This document shows, piece by piece, positions 55,381 to 64,000 of a DNA stretch of 64,000 bases. Every line of letters begins with the position of its first letter. Position 1 is the stretch's first letter. This DNA is from Bifidobacterium pseudolongum subsp. globosum (GTDB taxonomy: Bacteria > Actinomycetota > Actinomycetes > Actinomycetales > Bifidobacteriaceae). The position numbers and the translations under genes were made by a program. The stretch is taken from positions 1 through 64,000 of the forward strand of contig NZ_RYUH01000010.1 of the NCBI RefSeq assembly GCF_004155535.1, in the 5' to 3' direction. Under the pieces are notes generated by a model. The model had not been told where the DNA came from. It worked only from the letters and a program-made list of their open reading frames with translations, and ran no database searches.

Positions 55381-56043
55381 TCAGCCCTCGGTGGGAGCGT
55401 CCAGTGTGGCTTCGATCGACACACGGGCCTCATGGATGCGTTGGAAGATCGTGATGGTACCGAGCACGGCGAGGATGCACATTGTGGCCATGAGCCACAG
55501 GTCCTGATGGGTCAGGCCGCTGATGGCCATGCCGACGAGGATGATCGTCAGCCTGTCCGAGCGTGTGGCGATGCCGCCTTTCGCTTCGGCACCGACGGAT
55601 TCGGCGCGTGCACGGATGTATGACGTGACGAACGACGTCATGATCGCATAGATGGCGGCGCCCATGCCGACGAGTGCGGTGACGTCATGCCGCTGGCCTG
55701 CCAGCAGCGCCACGTTGTCGCGCATGAAGAAATAGATGATGACGCCCAGGAGCACGGCCCAGTCCGCTACGCGGTCGAGCGTGGAGTCGAGGAAGGCGCC
55801 GAAATGTGTGCCGCCGTTCGTCAGTTGCGCGACCGAGCCATCCAGGGAGTCAAAAATGACGAGCAACGTCAGGACCAACGCCCCCCAGAACAGCCATCCG
55901 GTGATGCCGGTGGCGATGCCCACGATCGTGGTGCCGACTGCGCCGATCACCGTGACGGCGTTGGCAGTCAGGCCGATCTTCACCATACCCTTCGCGATGG
56001 GGTTGATGATTCGCTTGAACCATGGTCGAAGCTTTTCCAGCAT
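55381..56043 (-). CDS. CDP-alcohol phosphatidyltransferase, phosphatidylinositol-phosphate-synthase type (PgsA1-like)
   Basis: The 220-residue membrane protein resembles the actinobacterial phosphatidylinositol phosphate synthase. The CDP-alcohol motif reads DSLDGSVAQLTNGGTHFG then LDSTLDRVAD, with Gln where most members have Arg (AQ in place of AR). SYIRARAES and the following RSDRL match the inositol-phosphate-binding part of that subgroup as I recall. It would make phosphatidylinositol phosphate for the acyltransferase and GT4 enzymes downstream. Its own promoter must lie in the 141-bp gap after the thrS terminator. Confidence 0.8.
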   Translation of the reverse strand: MLEKLRPWFKRIINPIAKGMVKIGLTANAVTVIGAVGTTIVGIATGITGWLFWGALVLTLLVIFDSLDGSVAQLTNGGTHFGAFLDSTLDRVADWAVLLGVIIYFFMRDNVALLAGQRHDVTALVGMGAAIYAIMTSFVTSYIRARAESVGAEAKGGIATRSDRLTIILVGMAISGLTHQDLWLMATMCILAVLGTITIFQRIHEARVSIEATLDAPTEG

Positions 56044-56133
56044 GTTGTATTCCCGGTGTCAATCTGTGGATGTGTGAACATAATGCCCTATGGGCATGGA
56101 CGGCATGCGGCCACCCCTGCCCCGAACGAGGGC

Positions 56134-56179
56134 GAGGGGCCGCGAACAGGGGGTGCATAAGCCCCATTCGCGGCCCCTC
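56134..56179 (-). terminator. Terminator hairpin after thrS
   Basis: GAGGGGCCGCGAA pairs with TTCGCGGCCCCTC (13 bp perfect), with a GGGG/CCCC stem inside. It starts just after the thrS stop codon and separates it from the lipid genes. Confidence 0.75.
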
Positions 56180-56184
56180 GGATA

Positions 56185-58263
56185 TCACTCGGCGTCGGTG
56201 TCAGACACGTCGAACTCGACGTTGTCGACCGGCTGGCCGGTGGCAGCCTTGAAATCGTTGGCGGTGTTGACCTGCACACGCTTGGCGACCGCCTCGAGGA
56301 TCCACTCCTTGGCCTGGTCCACCGGTACGCCGTTGAGCTGGCTGCCGTCACGGAAACGGAAGCTGACAGCGTTGTTGTTCATATCCTCTTCGCCCACGAT
56401 GATGATGAACGGCACTTTCGACTTGGAGGCGTTGCGGATCTTCTTGCCGAACCGGTCGTCGGACAGGTCGGTCTCCACGCGCACCATGTCCTCTTCGAGC
56501 GATTCCATGAACCGCTGCAGATGCGGGGCGAATTCGTCCGCGACAGGCACGCCGAGCGCCTGCACCGGGGCGATCCACGCCGGGAACGCGCCTGCATAAT
56601 GCTCGAGCAGGATCGCGAAGAAACGCTCGATCGAGCCGAAGAGCGCGCGGTGGATCATCACCGGGCGCTGGTGCGTGCCGTCCGGCGCGATGTATTCGAG
56701 CTGGAAGCGCTCCGGCAGGTTGAAGTCGAGCTGGATCGTGGAGACCTGCCATGTACGGCCGATCGCGTCGCGCGCCTGCACCGAGATCTTCGGCCCGTAG
56801 AATGCTGCTCCACCCGGATCGGCCACGAGTTCGAGCCCGGATTCCTCGGCCACTTCGGCGAGGGTGTTCGTCGCCTCTTCCCAGATCTCGTCCGATCCGA
56901 CGAACTTGTGCTCGTCTTTCGTGGACAGCTCGAGGTAGAAGTCGTTCAGGCCGTAGTCCTTGAGCAGGTTGAGCACGAAGTTGAGCAGGTTCTTGAGCTC
57001 GTCGCGCATCTGCTCGCGCGTGCAGTAGATGTGCGAATCGTCCTGGGTCAAGCCACGCACGCGGGTCAGGCCGTGCACGACGCCCGACTTCTCATAGCGG
57101 TAGACGGTGCCGAATTCGAAGAGGCGCAGCGGCAGCTCGCGGTACGAACGCTGGCGCGACTTGAAGATGAGGTTGTGCATCGGGCAGTTCATCGGCTTGA
57201 GGTAATAGTCGAAGCCCTGCTTGACGATGTTGCCCTGCTCGTCCTTCTCCTCGTCGAGGTGCATCGGCGGGTACATGCCGTCCTTGTACCACTGCAGGTG
57301 GCCGGAGGTCTCATACAGGCCGCCCTTGGTGATGTGCGGGGTCTGCACGAAGCTGTAGTGGTGCTTGCGGTGCATCTCACGCGAGTAGTCCTCCATCGCG
57401 TTGATGATCGCGGCGCCCTTGGGGTGGAACACGGCAAGGCCCGGTCCGATCTCCTCCGGGAACGAGAACAGGTCCATCTCCTGGCCGAGCTTGCGGTGGT
57501 CGCGCTTGGCGGCTTCCTCCATGCGCGTCTGGTACGCCTTGAGCTCCTCTTTGGTGGGGAACGCCACGCCGTAGATGCGCTGGAGCATCGGGTTCGCCTC
57601 GGAGCCCTTCCAGTAGGCGGCCGCCGCGCGTTCGAGCTTGAACGCCTTGATGAAGCGCGTGTTCGGCAGGTGCGGCCCACGGCACAGGTCGGTCCACACC
57701 ACATTGCCTTCACGGTCGATGTTGTCGTACATGCTCAGCTCTTTGTCGCTGATCTCCACGGCGGCTTCGGTGTTGAGCGCGTCCTCTTTGTCTTTGATCA
57801 GTTCGAGCTTGTACGGCTGGTCCGCCTCTTCCCTCAGCGCCTCGTCCTCGGTGACCACGCGGCGTTCGAAGCGCTGCGCGGACTTGATGATGCGCTGCAT
57901 GTGCTTCTCGATCGTCTTCAGATCCTCAGGCGTGAACGGCTCGGCCACGTCGAAGTCGTAGTAGAAGCCGTTTTCGATCACAGGTCCCACGCCGAGCTTC
58001 GCGTCGGGGCGGATCTCCTGCACGGCCTGCGCCATGACATGCGTCGCGGAGTGGCGCATGATCGCGATGCCATCCGGCGAATCGAGCGCGATCGATTCGA
58101 CTTCGTCACCGTTGGAGAGCGGTGTGTAGAGGTCGCGGGGCTCGCCGTTGAGACGCACGGCGATGATGTTCTTGTCGTCGGCGAACAGGTCGACGCCCGT
58201 CTGGTTCGCATCCACCTCCTTCGCTTCGCCGTTGACCGTTAGGGAGATGGTGTTCTGTGCCAT
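56185..58263 (-). CDS. thrS: Threonyl-tRNA synthetase
   Basis: The 692-residue class II synthetase has the N-terminal TGS domain (1-~60), the editing domain with [14 protein letters not shown] sequence ([15 protein letters not shown] near residue 70), and the catalytic core with motif 1 (around [15 protein letters not shown]), KPMNCPMHN with the zinc-binding Cys, motif 2 ([22 protein letters not shown]) and motif 3 ([11 protein letters not shown]). The C-terminal anticodon domain ends the protein. ATG 58263 follows AAGGA. I see no T-box in the short leader. The order thrS-pgsA1-patA-pimA matches mycobacteria, except that the HIT gene between is missing. Confidence 0.97.
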   Translation of the reverse strand: MAQNTISLTVNGEAKEVDANQTGVDLFADDKNIIAVRLNGEPRDLYTPLSNGDEVESIALDSPDGIAIMRHSATHVMAQAVQEIRPDAKLGVGPVIENGFYYDFDVAEPFTPEDLKTIEKHMQRIIKSAQRFERRVVTEDEALREEADQPYKLELIKDKEDALNTEAAVEISDKELSMYDNIDREGNVVWTDLCRGPHLPNTRFIKAFKLERAAAAYWKGSEANPMLQRIYGVAFPTKEELKAYQTRMEEAAKRDHRKLGQEMDLFSFPEEIGPGLAVFHPKGAAIINAMEDYSREMHRKHHYSFVQTPHITKGGLYETSGHLQWYKDGMYPPMHLDEEKDEQGNIVKQGFDYYLKPMNCPMHNLIFKSRQRSYRELPLRLFEFGTVYRYEKSGVVHGLTRVRGLTQDDSHIYCTREQMRDELKNLLNFVLNLLKDYGLNDFYLELSTKDEHKFVGSDEIWEEATNTLAEVAEESGLELVADPGGAAFYGPKISVQARDAIGRTWQVSTIQLDFNLPERFQLEYIAPDGTHQRPVMIHRALFGSIERFFAILLEHYAGAFPAWIAPVQALGVPVADEFAPHLQRFMESLEEDMVRVETDLSDDRFGKKIRNASKSKVPFIIIVGEEDMNNNAVSFRFRDGSQLNGVPVDQAKEWILEAVAKRVQVNTANDFKAATGQPVDNVEFDVSDTDAE

Positions 58264-58352
58264 GGGAATCGTCCTTGTCTATCTGGGTCCGCGGTACAAG
58301 GTGCAGACCTGGACTACTGATTACAGGTACACAACTTAGGGTTCAGCGCAGA

Positions 58353-58393
58353 CAATGCCGTCGCGTTCGGATTGCCGGAACGCGACGGCATTG
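58353..58393 (-). terminator. Terminator hairpin after the DUF2971 gene
   Basis: CAATGCCGTCGCGTTC and its exact complement form a 16-bp stem with a 9-nt loop, five bases downstream of the stop codon. Confidence 0.75.
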
Positions 58394-58397
58394 CATC

Positions 58398-59357
58398 TCA
58401 CCGGTAGGTGCCGCGTGAATGGGCCACGTCGGCGACTCCGACGCCAGCCGAGGCGAGCAGCATCCGGATGTCCTGTTCGCTCGCCGTGCACCGTGGCCCG
58501 ATCATGACGGCGCGCAATGTGCGCCCCAGATCCAGGCCAAGGTCGATTGTCGGCACGAGCCGGTCCGTGCGCGGCAGCACGGTGAACCGCGCATGGGTCA
58601 CCGTATCGGGGAAACGTCGAGGCAACGCGTGGGCCAGTCCCTCCTGCAGCGTCTCGAAACCGGCGGTGTTCGCGTTCGGCCCCCATATCGCGAGCCTCCA
58701 TTCGCGCTCTTCGCGGAAGAACCGCTTCTTGCAGAACGCCGTGGCCGCGATGAACTCCAATGTGGCGTCGAGCAGCCGGGCGCGCACGGCGTCCTGTGTG
58801 CCCGCGCTCGCCGCGCGCAGGTCGTGCACATTGCGTGCCATACGCGCGGCGAGTTCGTCGAAGCATTCCGTGCTGCGCTCACGCCCGTAGACGATCGGCC
58901 GGTACAGCGTCATCATGTGCGTCTCCAACGGGTGCCCATCGTCGCTGCACACCGTGAACGATGGCTCCCGTTGCGCGAAGGTCGACAGGTCGAATCCGAG
59001 CGCCACTCCCCGACCGTCGTCACCGTACGCGCGCCATTGGCTGAGCTGGTCCGCGCGCTCGGACAGGCACACCGCATAGCACAGGCGGTTGGGTGGCAGC
59101 AGATGCCGGCTGAGCGCCTCACGCAACAGTGTTTGGTATTCCGGGCGCAGCAGCTCGATCCAATGGTCCGCGAATTCCAAGGTCGGTCTGGACCCGCTGA
59201 TCAGGCCAATGCGTTTGAGGCTGTCCATCGCCGCCGCATATCCATAGGTGATCTCCGCGGAATCGTTGGATTTCGTGATGTCGCACAGCCGCAGCGACGC
59301 GTTCGAGATGATGGCGCACGCGGTCTCCAACGAACAGTAATGGTACGTCAACGGCAT
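58398..59357 (-). CDS. DUF2971 family protein
   Basis: The 319-residue protein fits DUF2971: LTYHYCSLETACAII at its start, KSNDSAEITYG, the SERADQLSQWRAYGDDGRGVALGFD core and CKKRFFREEREWR near residue 220. The family is found as single genes and in defence-type neighbourhoods; its activity is not established as far as I know. ATG 59357 is fixed by AGGAGG seven bases upstream, and TAGTAT (minus strand, 59387-59392) is a possible -10 box. It lies between the ABC-F gene and thrS; no restriction or toxin gene is next to it. Confidence 0.75.
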   Translation of the reverse strand: MPLTYHYCSLETACAIISNASLRLCDITKSNDSAEITYGYAAAMDSLKRIGLISGSRPTLEFADHWIELLRPEYQTLLREALSRHLLPPNRLCYAVCLSERADQLSQWRAYGDDGRGVALGFDLSTFAQREPSFTVCSDDGHPLETHMMTLYRPIVYGRERSTECFDELAARMARNVHDLRAASAGTQDAVRARLLDATLEFIAATAFCKKRFFREEREWRLAIWGPNANTAGFETLQEGLAHALPRRFPDTVTHARFTVLPRTDRLVPTIDLGLDLGRTLRAVMIGPRCTASEQDIRMLLASAGVGVADVAHSRGTYR

Positions 59358-59403
59358 CTTCCGCCCTCCTGTCTCACTTTCCCGCCATACTACCGGCAGC
59401 GGG

Positions 59404-60993
59404 TCAGACGGCACAACCACAGGCTTCATCAAGGAACCAACGGTCGTGGCTCACCACGACGAGCGCACCCGGGTAGGTGTGCAGGAAACGCGCCAGCGCC
59501 TGCTTGGAGTGCAGGTCGAGGTGGTTCGTCGGCTCATCGAGCACGATGAGCTGGGGTTTGCGCAGCAGTCCCAGGCACAACGCGAGCTTTTGCTCCTGCC
59601 CGGGGCTCAGCGGCTCGCCCGCCATCAACCGGTCGGGGTCGGCGTTGAGCTGAGCGTAGGCGGAAAGCACACGTGGGCGTTCCGCATTGCCGAGCCCCTG
59701 GAGTTGGGCCAGCAGACGCGTCTGCTCGCCTTCGCGGGGAATCTGGTTGATGACCAGCGCAGGCAATTCGGTGTCCAGTGACGCGAGCAGCGCGCGGACG
59801 ACCGTCGATTTGCCGGTGCCGTTCGCCCCGTCGATGCCGATGTGGTCGCGTGGGCCCACACTCAGGCGCGGTACGCGGATGCCGGCATTTGCACCGTCTG
59901 CCTGTGCTCCTGGTATGGCGTGCGTATGCCAATGCGGGCCATCCACGACCAGTTCGGACACGGCTGCCCCACCGCTTGCCGGCGCGCCGCCGTCGAACCG
60001 CAGCACACCGGCGTCCACATGCGCCGGCTCCCTGCGAGCCGAAGGTTCGATGTCCACGACAATCGCGCCATCGTACCGCTTGGCGTCCGTTTCGATGGAC
60101 TCGGCCGCACGTTGCGCCGTCTCCAGACGACTGCCGAGCGCGCGGTATGCGGCGGCGCTCGCCTTGTCCGCCTGCTTTTCGTTCCACTTATGTGTATTGC
60201 GCGCGTCGTGGTCGAGCCGGTCGATCTTCCATCCGCCATGCTTGCGCGCCGCGGCGGCGTCCATCATCGCGCGGCGGCGCTCCTGCGCCTGCGCGATGGA
60301 TTGCTGCGCATGTCGCGCAGCTTCGAGCTGGTCCGCCACCTCGGCCCGCCGCAGTGCGCGCGTCTGTTGCGCCTTCGTGTACCCACCCGCATACCGTTCG
60401 AGCACGGTGCGGTTGCGCCCTCGCACATGCCGGCGTTCGAACATGATGCATTGCGCGCATGTCGCGTCGATGAGTTCGACGTCGTGCGACACCAGCACGC
60501 CGATGCCGTTAAACGCGCGCATCGCGTGCGCGATGGCCTCGCGCGTGGCCGTGTCCACATGATTCGTCGGCTCGTCGAGTACCAGCACGTCCGGATTGGC
60601 GAACAGCGCGCACGCCACCTGCAGGCGTTTGCGCTCGCCGCCGGAGAGTGTGGCGAAGCGGTAGGGCCAGTCGTCACCGATGCCGAGCGTGTCGCGCAGC
60701 GCGACCGACGGAGCGGACCAGTCGTCGCGGAACTCCTCGAGATTCGCGGGCTCGCGCATGCACTCCTGTTCGCAGTATGCACTGACGAACGTGGACGGGG
60801 CGGGCCTGACCGATCCGCGCGTGGGGGTCAGCAGACCGCAGACGATGCGCGCAAGCGTCGTCTTGCCGCAGCCGTTGTCGCCGAGCAGCGCCGTCCAACC
60901 TGCGGGCAGGGAGCAATCCACGTCGTCGAACAGCGGTTCGGCGGCGCCGGGATGGGAAAAAGAGAGATGTCGTACCACAAGAGTCGTTGCCAT
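59404..60993 (-). CDS. ABC-F family ATPase
   Basis: This 529-residue soluble protein has two ABC domains and no membrane spans. Domain 1 shows GDNGCGKTTLA, LSGGERKRLQ and LVLDEPTNHVD; domain 2 shows GANGTGKSTVV, LSPGQEQKL (altered signature) and IVLDEPTNHLD. A long linker with charged helices (about 225-315) lies between. ABC-F proteins act on the ribosome, either as translation factors or antibiotic-protection proteins; this one resembles the latter type (Lsa/Vga/Sal-like or MsrC-like) only in outline. ATG 60993 follows AAAGGTGG; a longer frame to 61116 is not supported. Confidence 0.88.
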   Translation of the reverse strand: MATTLVVRHLSFSHPGAAEPLFDDVDCSLPAGWTALLGDNGCGKTTLARIVCGLLTPTRGSVRPAPSTFVSAYCEQECMREPANLEEFRDDWSAPSVALRDTLGIGDDWPYRFATLSGGERKRLQVACALFANPDVLVLDEPTNHVDTATREAIAHAMRAFNGIGVLVSHDVELIDATCAQCIMFERRHVRGRNRTVLERYAGGYTKAQQTRALRRAEVADQLEAARHAQQSIAQAQERRRAMMDAAAARKHGGWKIDRLDHDARNTHKWNEKQADKASAAAYRALGSRLETAQRAAESIETDAKRYDGAIVVDIEPSARREPAHVDAGVLRFDGGAPASGGAAVSELVVDGPHWHTHAIPGAQADGANAGIRVPRLSVGPRDHIGIDGANGTGKSTVVRALLASLDTELPALVINQIPREGEQTRLLAQLQGLGNAERPRVLSAYAQLNADPDRLMAGEPLSPGQEQKLALCLGLLRKPQLIVLDEPTNHLDLHSKQALARFLHTYPGALVVVSHDRWFLDEACGCAV

Positions 60994-61202
60994 GGTGGCC
61001 ACCTTTGCCAATATGGCGTACTGCAAGGAACAGTCAGTGAATGAGACCGGGATTCGATGAACACGAACGCACATGAACGCGGCAGCACGCACAACGCGTC
61101 TGGCCGACTGATTCATTCACTGCATTCAGATCCGCAAGTACCCTATGACCTCCGTGAAAGATTCCCTTGGCATGTGGGGGAAATCTGCTTGAATATGAAG
61201 AG

Positions 61203-61275
61203 AGCGGACAACGGGACTCGAACCCGCGGTCTCGACCTTGGCAAGGTCGCGCTTTACCAACTAAGCTATGTCCGC
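61203..61275 (-). tRNA. tRNA-Gly (anticodon GCC)
   Basis: On the minus strand the 7-bp acceptor stem (GCGGACA with TGTCCGC), D arm, anticodon stem CGACC/GGTCG with loop TTGCCAA, and T arm with GGTTCGAGTCC are complete. The anticodon GCC is at 61240-61242. The discriminator is U and CCA is not encoded, unlike tRNA-Pro. Confidence 0.96.
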
Positions 61276-61427
61276 ATGTGCAACCAACCGGTGTACGCCG
61301 CTTGAGCACGAGTCACCATAATACAGCATTGCTCCTTGTGCGCAAATTCGGCGTGTCTCAACGGCGTCAAGGCATGCAATGAGCGAACAACAAGCCCGGT
61401 TCGCTGCCTTGGGCGCGCTGTGCGGCC

Positions 61428-61433
61428 TACACT
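61428..61433 (+). promoter_or_regulatory. -10 box TACACT placed 8 nt before ATG 61442
   Basis: TACACT, GGAAAACC and ATG follow each other. Transcription would begin at the 61442 ATG; the next in-frame ATG (61460) has AAAGGAG upstream, so a short leader ending there is equally possible. Confidence 0.4.
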
Positions 61434-61441
61434 GGAAAACC

Positions 61442-61984
61442 ATGAAAGGAGCAGATACCATGCCGATGATCGAAATGGCCCAGAGCGTTGACGTCACCAC
61501 CATCAGGGATCTGAGCATTGCCACATTCGCCGAGACCTTCGCTTCCTTGAACACCGAGGAAGACATGGAGCAATACAACGAAAGGCATTTTTCGATAGAT
61601 GAGCTGCAACGCGAGATAGACAACCCGGACTCCACCTTTATGGTGGCGACAGTGGACGGCGATCCCGCCGGATACATGAAAGTGAACGTCGGTGACGCCC
61701 AGACCGAAAAGATGCTCGGCAACCGCATGGAGGTCCAGCGCCTCTACATACTGCAACAGTACAAGCGCAATGGCCTAGGCACACGGTTCATGCACGCCGC
61801 CTTCGACATGGCCCGTGCACAGGGCAAGAGCGTCATCTGGCTGGGGGTGTGGGAACATAACGAGGCCGCGCTCGCGTTCTACAAGCGCATGGGCTTCGCC
61901 CAATTCGGTTCGCATGACTTTGTGCTGGGAACCGACCGGCAGACGGACCTGCTCATGGAAGCGGCCGTCCCCCGGCTTGCCTAG
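61442..61984 (+). CDS. GNAT-family N-acetyltransferase
   Basis: The product is 180 residues from ATG 61442, or 174 from ATG 61460, which has AAAGGAG nine bases upstream. The GNAT fold is clear: VATVDGDPAGYMKV (beta 3-4), VQRLYILQQYKRNGLGTRFM with the acetyl-CoA-binding Q/RxxGxG/A loop, and AALAFYKRMGFAQFG near the end. The substrate is unknown; relatives acetylate polyamines, peptides or small amines. It stands alone between the tRNA-Gly gene and the converging lipoprotein gene. Confidence 0.9.
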   Translation: MKGADTMPMIEMAQSVDVTTIRDLSIATFAETFASLNTEEDMEQYNERHFSIDELQREIDNPDSTFMVATVDGDPAGYMKVNVGDAQTEKMLGNRMEVQRLYILQQYKRNGLGTRFMHAAFDMARAQGKSVIWLGVWEHNEAALAFYKRMGFAQFGSHDFVLGTDRQTDLLMEAAVPRLA

Positions 61985-62004
61985 CGCCCATCACGGACGG
62001 ATGC

Positions 62005-63177
62005 TCACCGGTTTGTGCCTTCTTGGAGGATGGGGATGTGCGGGTACAGCCTGTGCACCGTGTCTCCCCAATCCGTCACACGCGCGGCGTTGTCGGTGTA
62101 TCTGACCTTAATCTTGAGCCCCTTGACCTGCACATCGTGCTGTTCGAACGTGGCGCACACGGTGTAGTTGGGTTGGTCCTCCCCCGTCAGCAGGCAGCCG
62201 GTGTTCTGCTGGGCGCCTTGGGACAGGCCGTTGAACCAGCTGATGGCCTTGGGCCAGCTGTCCCAATCGTCCTGGAGCACGTTCCAGGACTCGGCCACGC
62301 GTCCCCCGCCGGCGGCGTCGACAGTGAAGTCGAACCAACCATCGGCATCCGGGTGGGTGTTCTCCTTGCCGATGATGTCGAGCTCGGTGAACGCGGCGAA
62401 TGTCGGTGAGCATGCATCGGTGAGTCTGGGTATGCCGTCCTGCTCGGGGTACGGCGCAAGCTCCTGCTGGGCGTCGATCGCATTGGCAATCGCGCTGCAT
62501 GCGGAGTTGTTCACGAGCGCATTGGTGACGATGTTGCGCAGTTTGTCATTCTTCTTGTACAACTCGATGAGGGTGAAGTCGTCGCTGTGGTCCTTCTGGT
62601 CGACCGTTGTGGCCTGTACGGCGCCGGCCTTCGGGTCGGTGATGCGGATCGGCTCGGACCATTCGGCGCCGTTCCAGCCATTGTCGGTCGTGACGGTGTA
62701 GATGCCCGGCGTCACGAGCCACATCGTGTCGGTGAAATCGGAGACCGTGCCGTTGAGCCGGTACCTGCCGGCGTCGTGACGTTCATCCACGAACCCCACG
62801 GCGGGGAGCACCTGTTCCATCGGCACACGCCAGACGCCGTCGTGCTTGGTCATATGCCAGACGATCGTGGTGGGTTCGGAACCCACCTTGTACGTGACCG
62901 TCACATCGCTCGCCGTATCGGAAACCTTGTGGATGTCCGCCACATGCGGGTCGCTCAACGGCGTGTTGGGTTTGACGGCCTTGAGCACATAGCCGTCCGG
63001 ATTGGCGGCGACAGGGCTCGTGTGCGCGCTGATCGTGCTGTAATCGGAATTCTGCATCGCGTCGAGCAAGACCTGCGCCACCGATTGCGGATCGTAGTTC
63101 GCCTGGCCGCAGGCGGCCGCCGGCAGCAGCAACGCCAACGCCACCAATGCGGTGAGGCAACGGTTGATGTGCTTCAT
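62005..63177 (-). CDS. Lipoprotein of unknown function
   Basis: The 390-residue product has a good lipoprotein signal (basic start MKHINR, hydrophobic core, PAAAC with the lipid Cys near residue 23). Its N-terminal part (about 27-115) looks like a small cystatin-like or DUF4878-type fold (VAQVLLDAMQNSDYSTISAHT), then a middle stretch of beta segments, and a longer C-terminal part with few Cys. I do not recognise the family. The ATG at 63177 follows GGGGAGGG; a much longer open frame upstream is not supported. It diverges from the next gene across about 100 bases. Confidence 0.75.
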   Translation of the reverse strand: MKHINRCLTALVALALLLPAAACGQANYDPQSVAQVLLDAMQNSDYSTISAHTSPVAANPDGYVLKAVKPNTPLSDPHVADIHKVSDTASDVTVTYKVGSEPTTIVWHMTKHDGVWRVPMEQVLPAVGFVDERHDAGRYRLNGTVSDFTDTMWLVTPGIYTVTTDNGWNGAEWSEPIRITDPKAGAVQATTVDQKDHSDDFTLIELYKKNDKLRNIVTNALVNNSACSAIANAIDAQQELAPYPEQDGIPRLTDACSPTFAAFTELDIIGKENTHPDADGWFDFTVDAAGGGRVAESWNVLQDDWDSWPKAISWFNGLSQGAQQNTGCLLTGEDQPNYTVCATFEQHDVQVKGLKIKVRYTDNAARVTDWGDTVHRLYPHIPILQEGTNR

Positions 63178-63255
63178 GCGGCCCTCCCCTGCTCGTGGAC
63201 GTGTCCGATTCCGACCATACACCACTGCCTGCAGGGTATCGCCAAGAGAGCACAC

Positions 63256-63261
63256 TATACT
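63256..63261 (+). promoter_or_regulatory. -10 box TATACT of the right-end secreted-protein gene
   Basis: TATACT is a near-consensus -10 box; GGAG at 63267-63270 follows and precedes the tandem ATG codons at 63274 and 63277. The leader is therefore very short. Confidence 0.5.
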
Positions 63262-63276
63262 GTTCCGGAGCGCATG

Positions 63277-63981
63277 ATGACCCAATACGAACGACGAGGG
63301 GGACGAGTGGATATGCGATGCACAAGGGCGGCCGCGCTTGCCGCGACGATGATCATGGTGGTGTCTGGCGCGGCGTGCGGCGCGAAATCGGAGGATGCGT
63401 GGAATGCCGCGCGTGACGACAGCGCCTGGACGCAGCATGTGGTGGATGCCGGCACCCCATTGACCGCCGACGAGTTCAAGACGACCACATGGCGTGCGGG
63501 CAACGATGACATGGTCATGTTCCATGACACGTCCGAAGCGTGGCCGCACATGGAGATGCCGACGGTGCGCAGCGCGGACGACCACCATTCCACACTCATC
63601 CCCGAAACCGTCAAGGACCAGAGCGAACTGTTGCAATTCGAATTCCTGCAGTATGCGGACGTGAAGCTCGACGGCGCCTATTATGCCGTCTCCACGTATT
63701 TCCCCGATGACCCGGCGAACATGTCCACAAGCGCATGGAGCAAAGGCGCGGACGGCGACCTGTTCGTCCTCGCCGTGAACGACAAGTCCCACGAAGGCTA
63801 CCGTGTGCGCGCCACACAGACCGAACTCGACGCGCAATGCATGACCGACGGCCTCGGTGGCGGCGCGACGTGCTATGAAGTGCTGTTCAACGGTCTTGCA
63901 CAGGAAGCCAAAGCCAACAACGGCATCCTCACCCTCGAATATGTGGACATGGGCACGGGTGATGGCAACGCAACGGAATAA
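63277..63981 (+). CDS. Secreted or lipid-anchored protein of unknown function
   Basis: The 234-residue product has a signal-like hydrophobic stretch (AAALAATMIMVVSG) and AAC near residue 34 (atypical lipobox GAAC), followed by a mixed acidic domain with WRAGNDDMVMFHD, LQYADVKLDGAYYAVSTYF and VNDKSHEGYRVRATQTELD. I do not recognise a family. The start could be ATG 63274, ATG 63277 or the later ATG 63313, which would give a standard-length signal peptide; GGAG at 63267-63270 favours 63277. It diverges from the lipoprotein gene to its left. Confidence 0.65.
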   Translation: MTQYERRGGRVDMRCTRAAALAATMIMVVSGAACGAKSEDAWNAARDDSAWTQHVVDAGTPLTADEFKTTTWRAGNDDMVMFHDTSEAWPHMEMPTVRSADDHHSTLIPETVKDQSELLQFEFLQYADVKLDGAYYAVSTYFPDDPANMSTSAWSKGADGDLFVLAVNDKSHEGYRVRATQTELDAQCMTDGLGGGATCYEVLFNGLAQEAKANNGILTLEYVDMGTGDGNATE

Positions 63982-64000
63982 CGCCGTGAACCACAGCTTA

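Noticed and set aside
63178..63837. N-terminal extension of the right-end lipoprotein
   Set aside because: It is antisense to the secreted-protein gene; ATG 63177 with GGGGAGGG and a clean signal peptide is the credible start.

Overview
The window looks like a core-chromosome segment of a Bifidobacterium (Actinomycetota, high G+C). Support: actinobacterial marker genes (RbpA, PafB/PafC-type WYL regulator, DUF881/DUF1290/FHA/MerR cluster, DUF6350, an SOS box of the CGAAC-N4-GTTCG type), and three gene fusions: TrpC-TrpB and Cmk-Der, which I associate with bifidobacteria, and PafB-PafC. Species was not determined. Family and synteny statements are from memory; no database was searched.

Layout. 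1-2012: a 3'-truncated nucleotidyltransferase next to possible IS-end repeats, a small HTH-like protein and an M23-like secreted protein. 2016-9524: orphan substrate-binding lipoprotein, icd (both minus), then guaB3, an Rv3235-like protein, a FadD-type acyl-CoA ligase and def. 9774-15446: the translation/lipid block rpsB-tsf-pyrH-frr-cdsA-rlmN. 15574-16650: a membrane-anchored XRE regulator pointing the other way. 16959-31126: hisF-hisI-trpE, two small charged-helix genes on the minus strand, trpCB-trpA-lgt-rpe-hisE-hisG-pgsA, and then the DUF881-DUF1290-DUF881-FHA-MerR cell-cycle cluster, laid out as in Mycobacterium Rv1822-Rv1828.

31267-49477 is mostly minus strand: HAD phosphatase, rbpA, helY, a small membrane protein, fused pafBC, UDP-glucose pyrophosphorylase, tRNA-Pro(GGG), cmk-der, rluB-type pseudouridine synthase, an aquaporin-like channel (plus), DUF3017, purH, DUF6350, sucD, sucC and apt. 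49474-58263 is a compact block syntenic with Mycobacterium Rv2584c-Rv2614c: yajC, ruvB, ruvA (SOS box), ruvC, yebC, pimA-like, patA-like, pgsA1-like, thrS. 58398-63981: a DUF2971 protein, an ABC-F ATPase, tRNA-Gly(GCC), a GNAT acetyltransferase and two divergent lipoprotein-like genes.

How they work together: most of the window is informational and biosynthetic (translation, tryptophan/histidine, purine, phospholipid and lipoprotein maturation, recombinational repair). I found no complete mobile element, CRISPR array, rRNA or phage. The least explained parts are the small charged-protein pair inside the his/trp region, a recurring -10-box-N7/8-ATG (leaderless-type) start at several genes, the phosphatidylinositol-mannoside-type lipid locus, the Cys-less GuaB3, and the unknown lipoprotein pair at the right edge.
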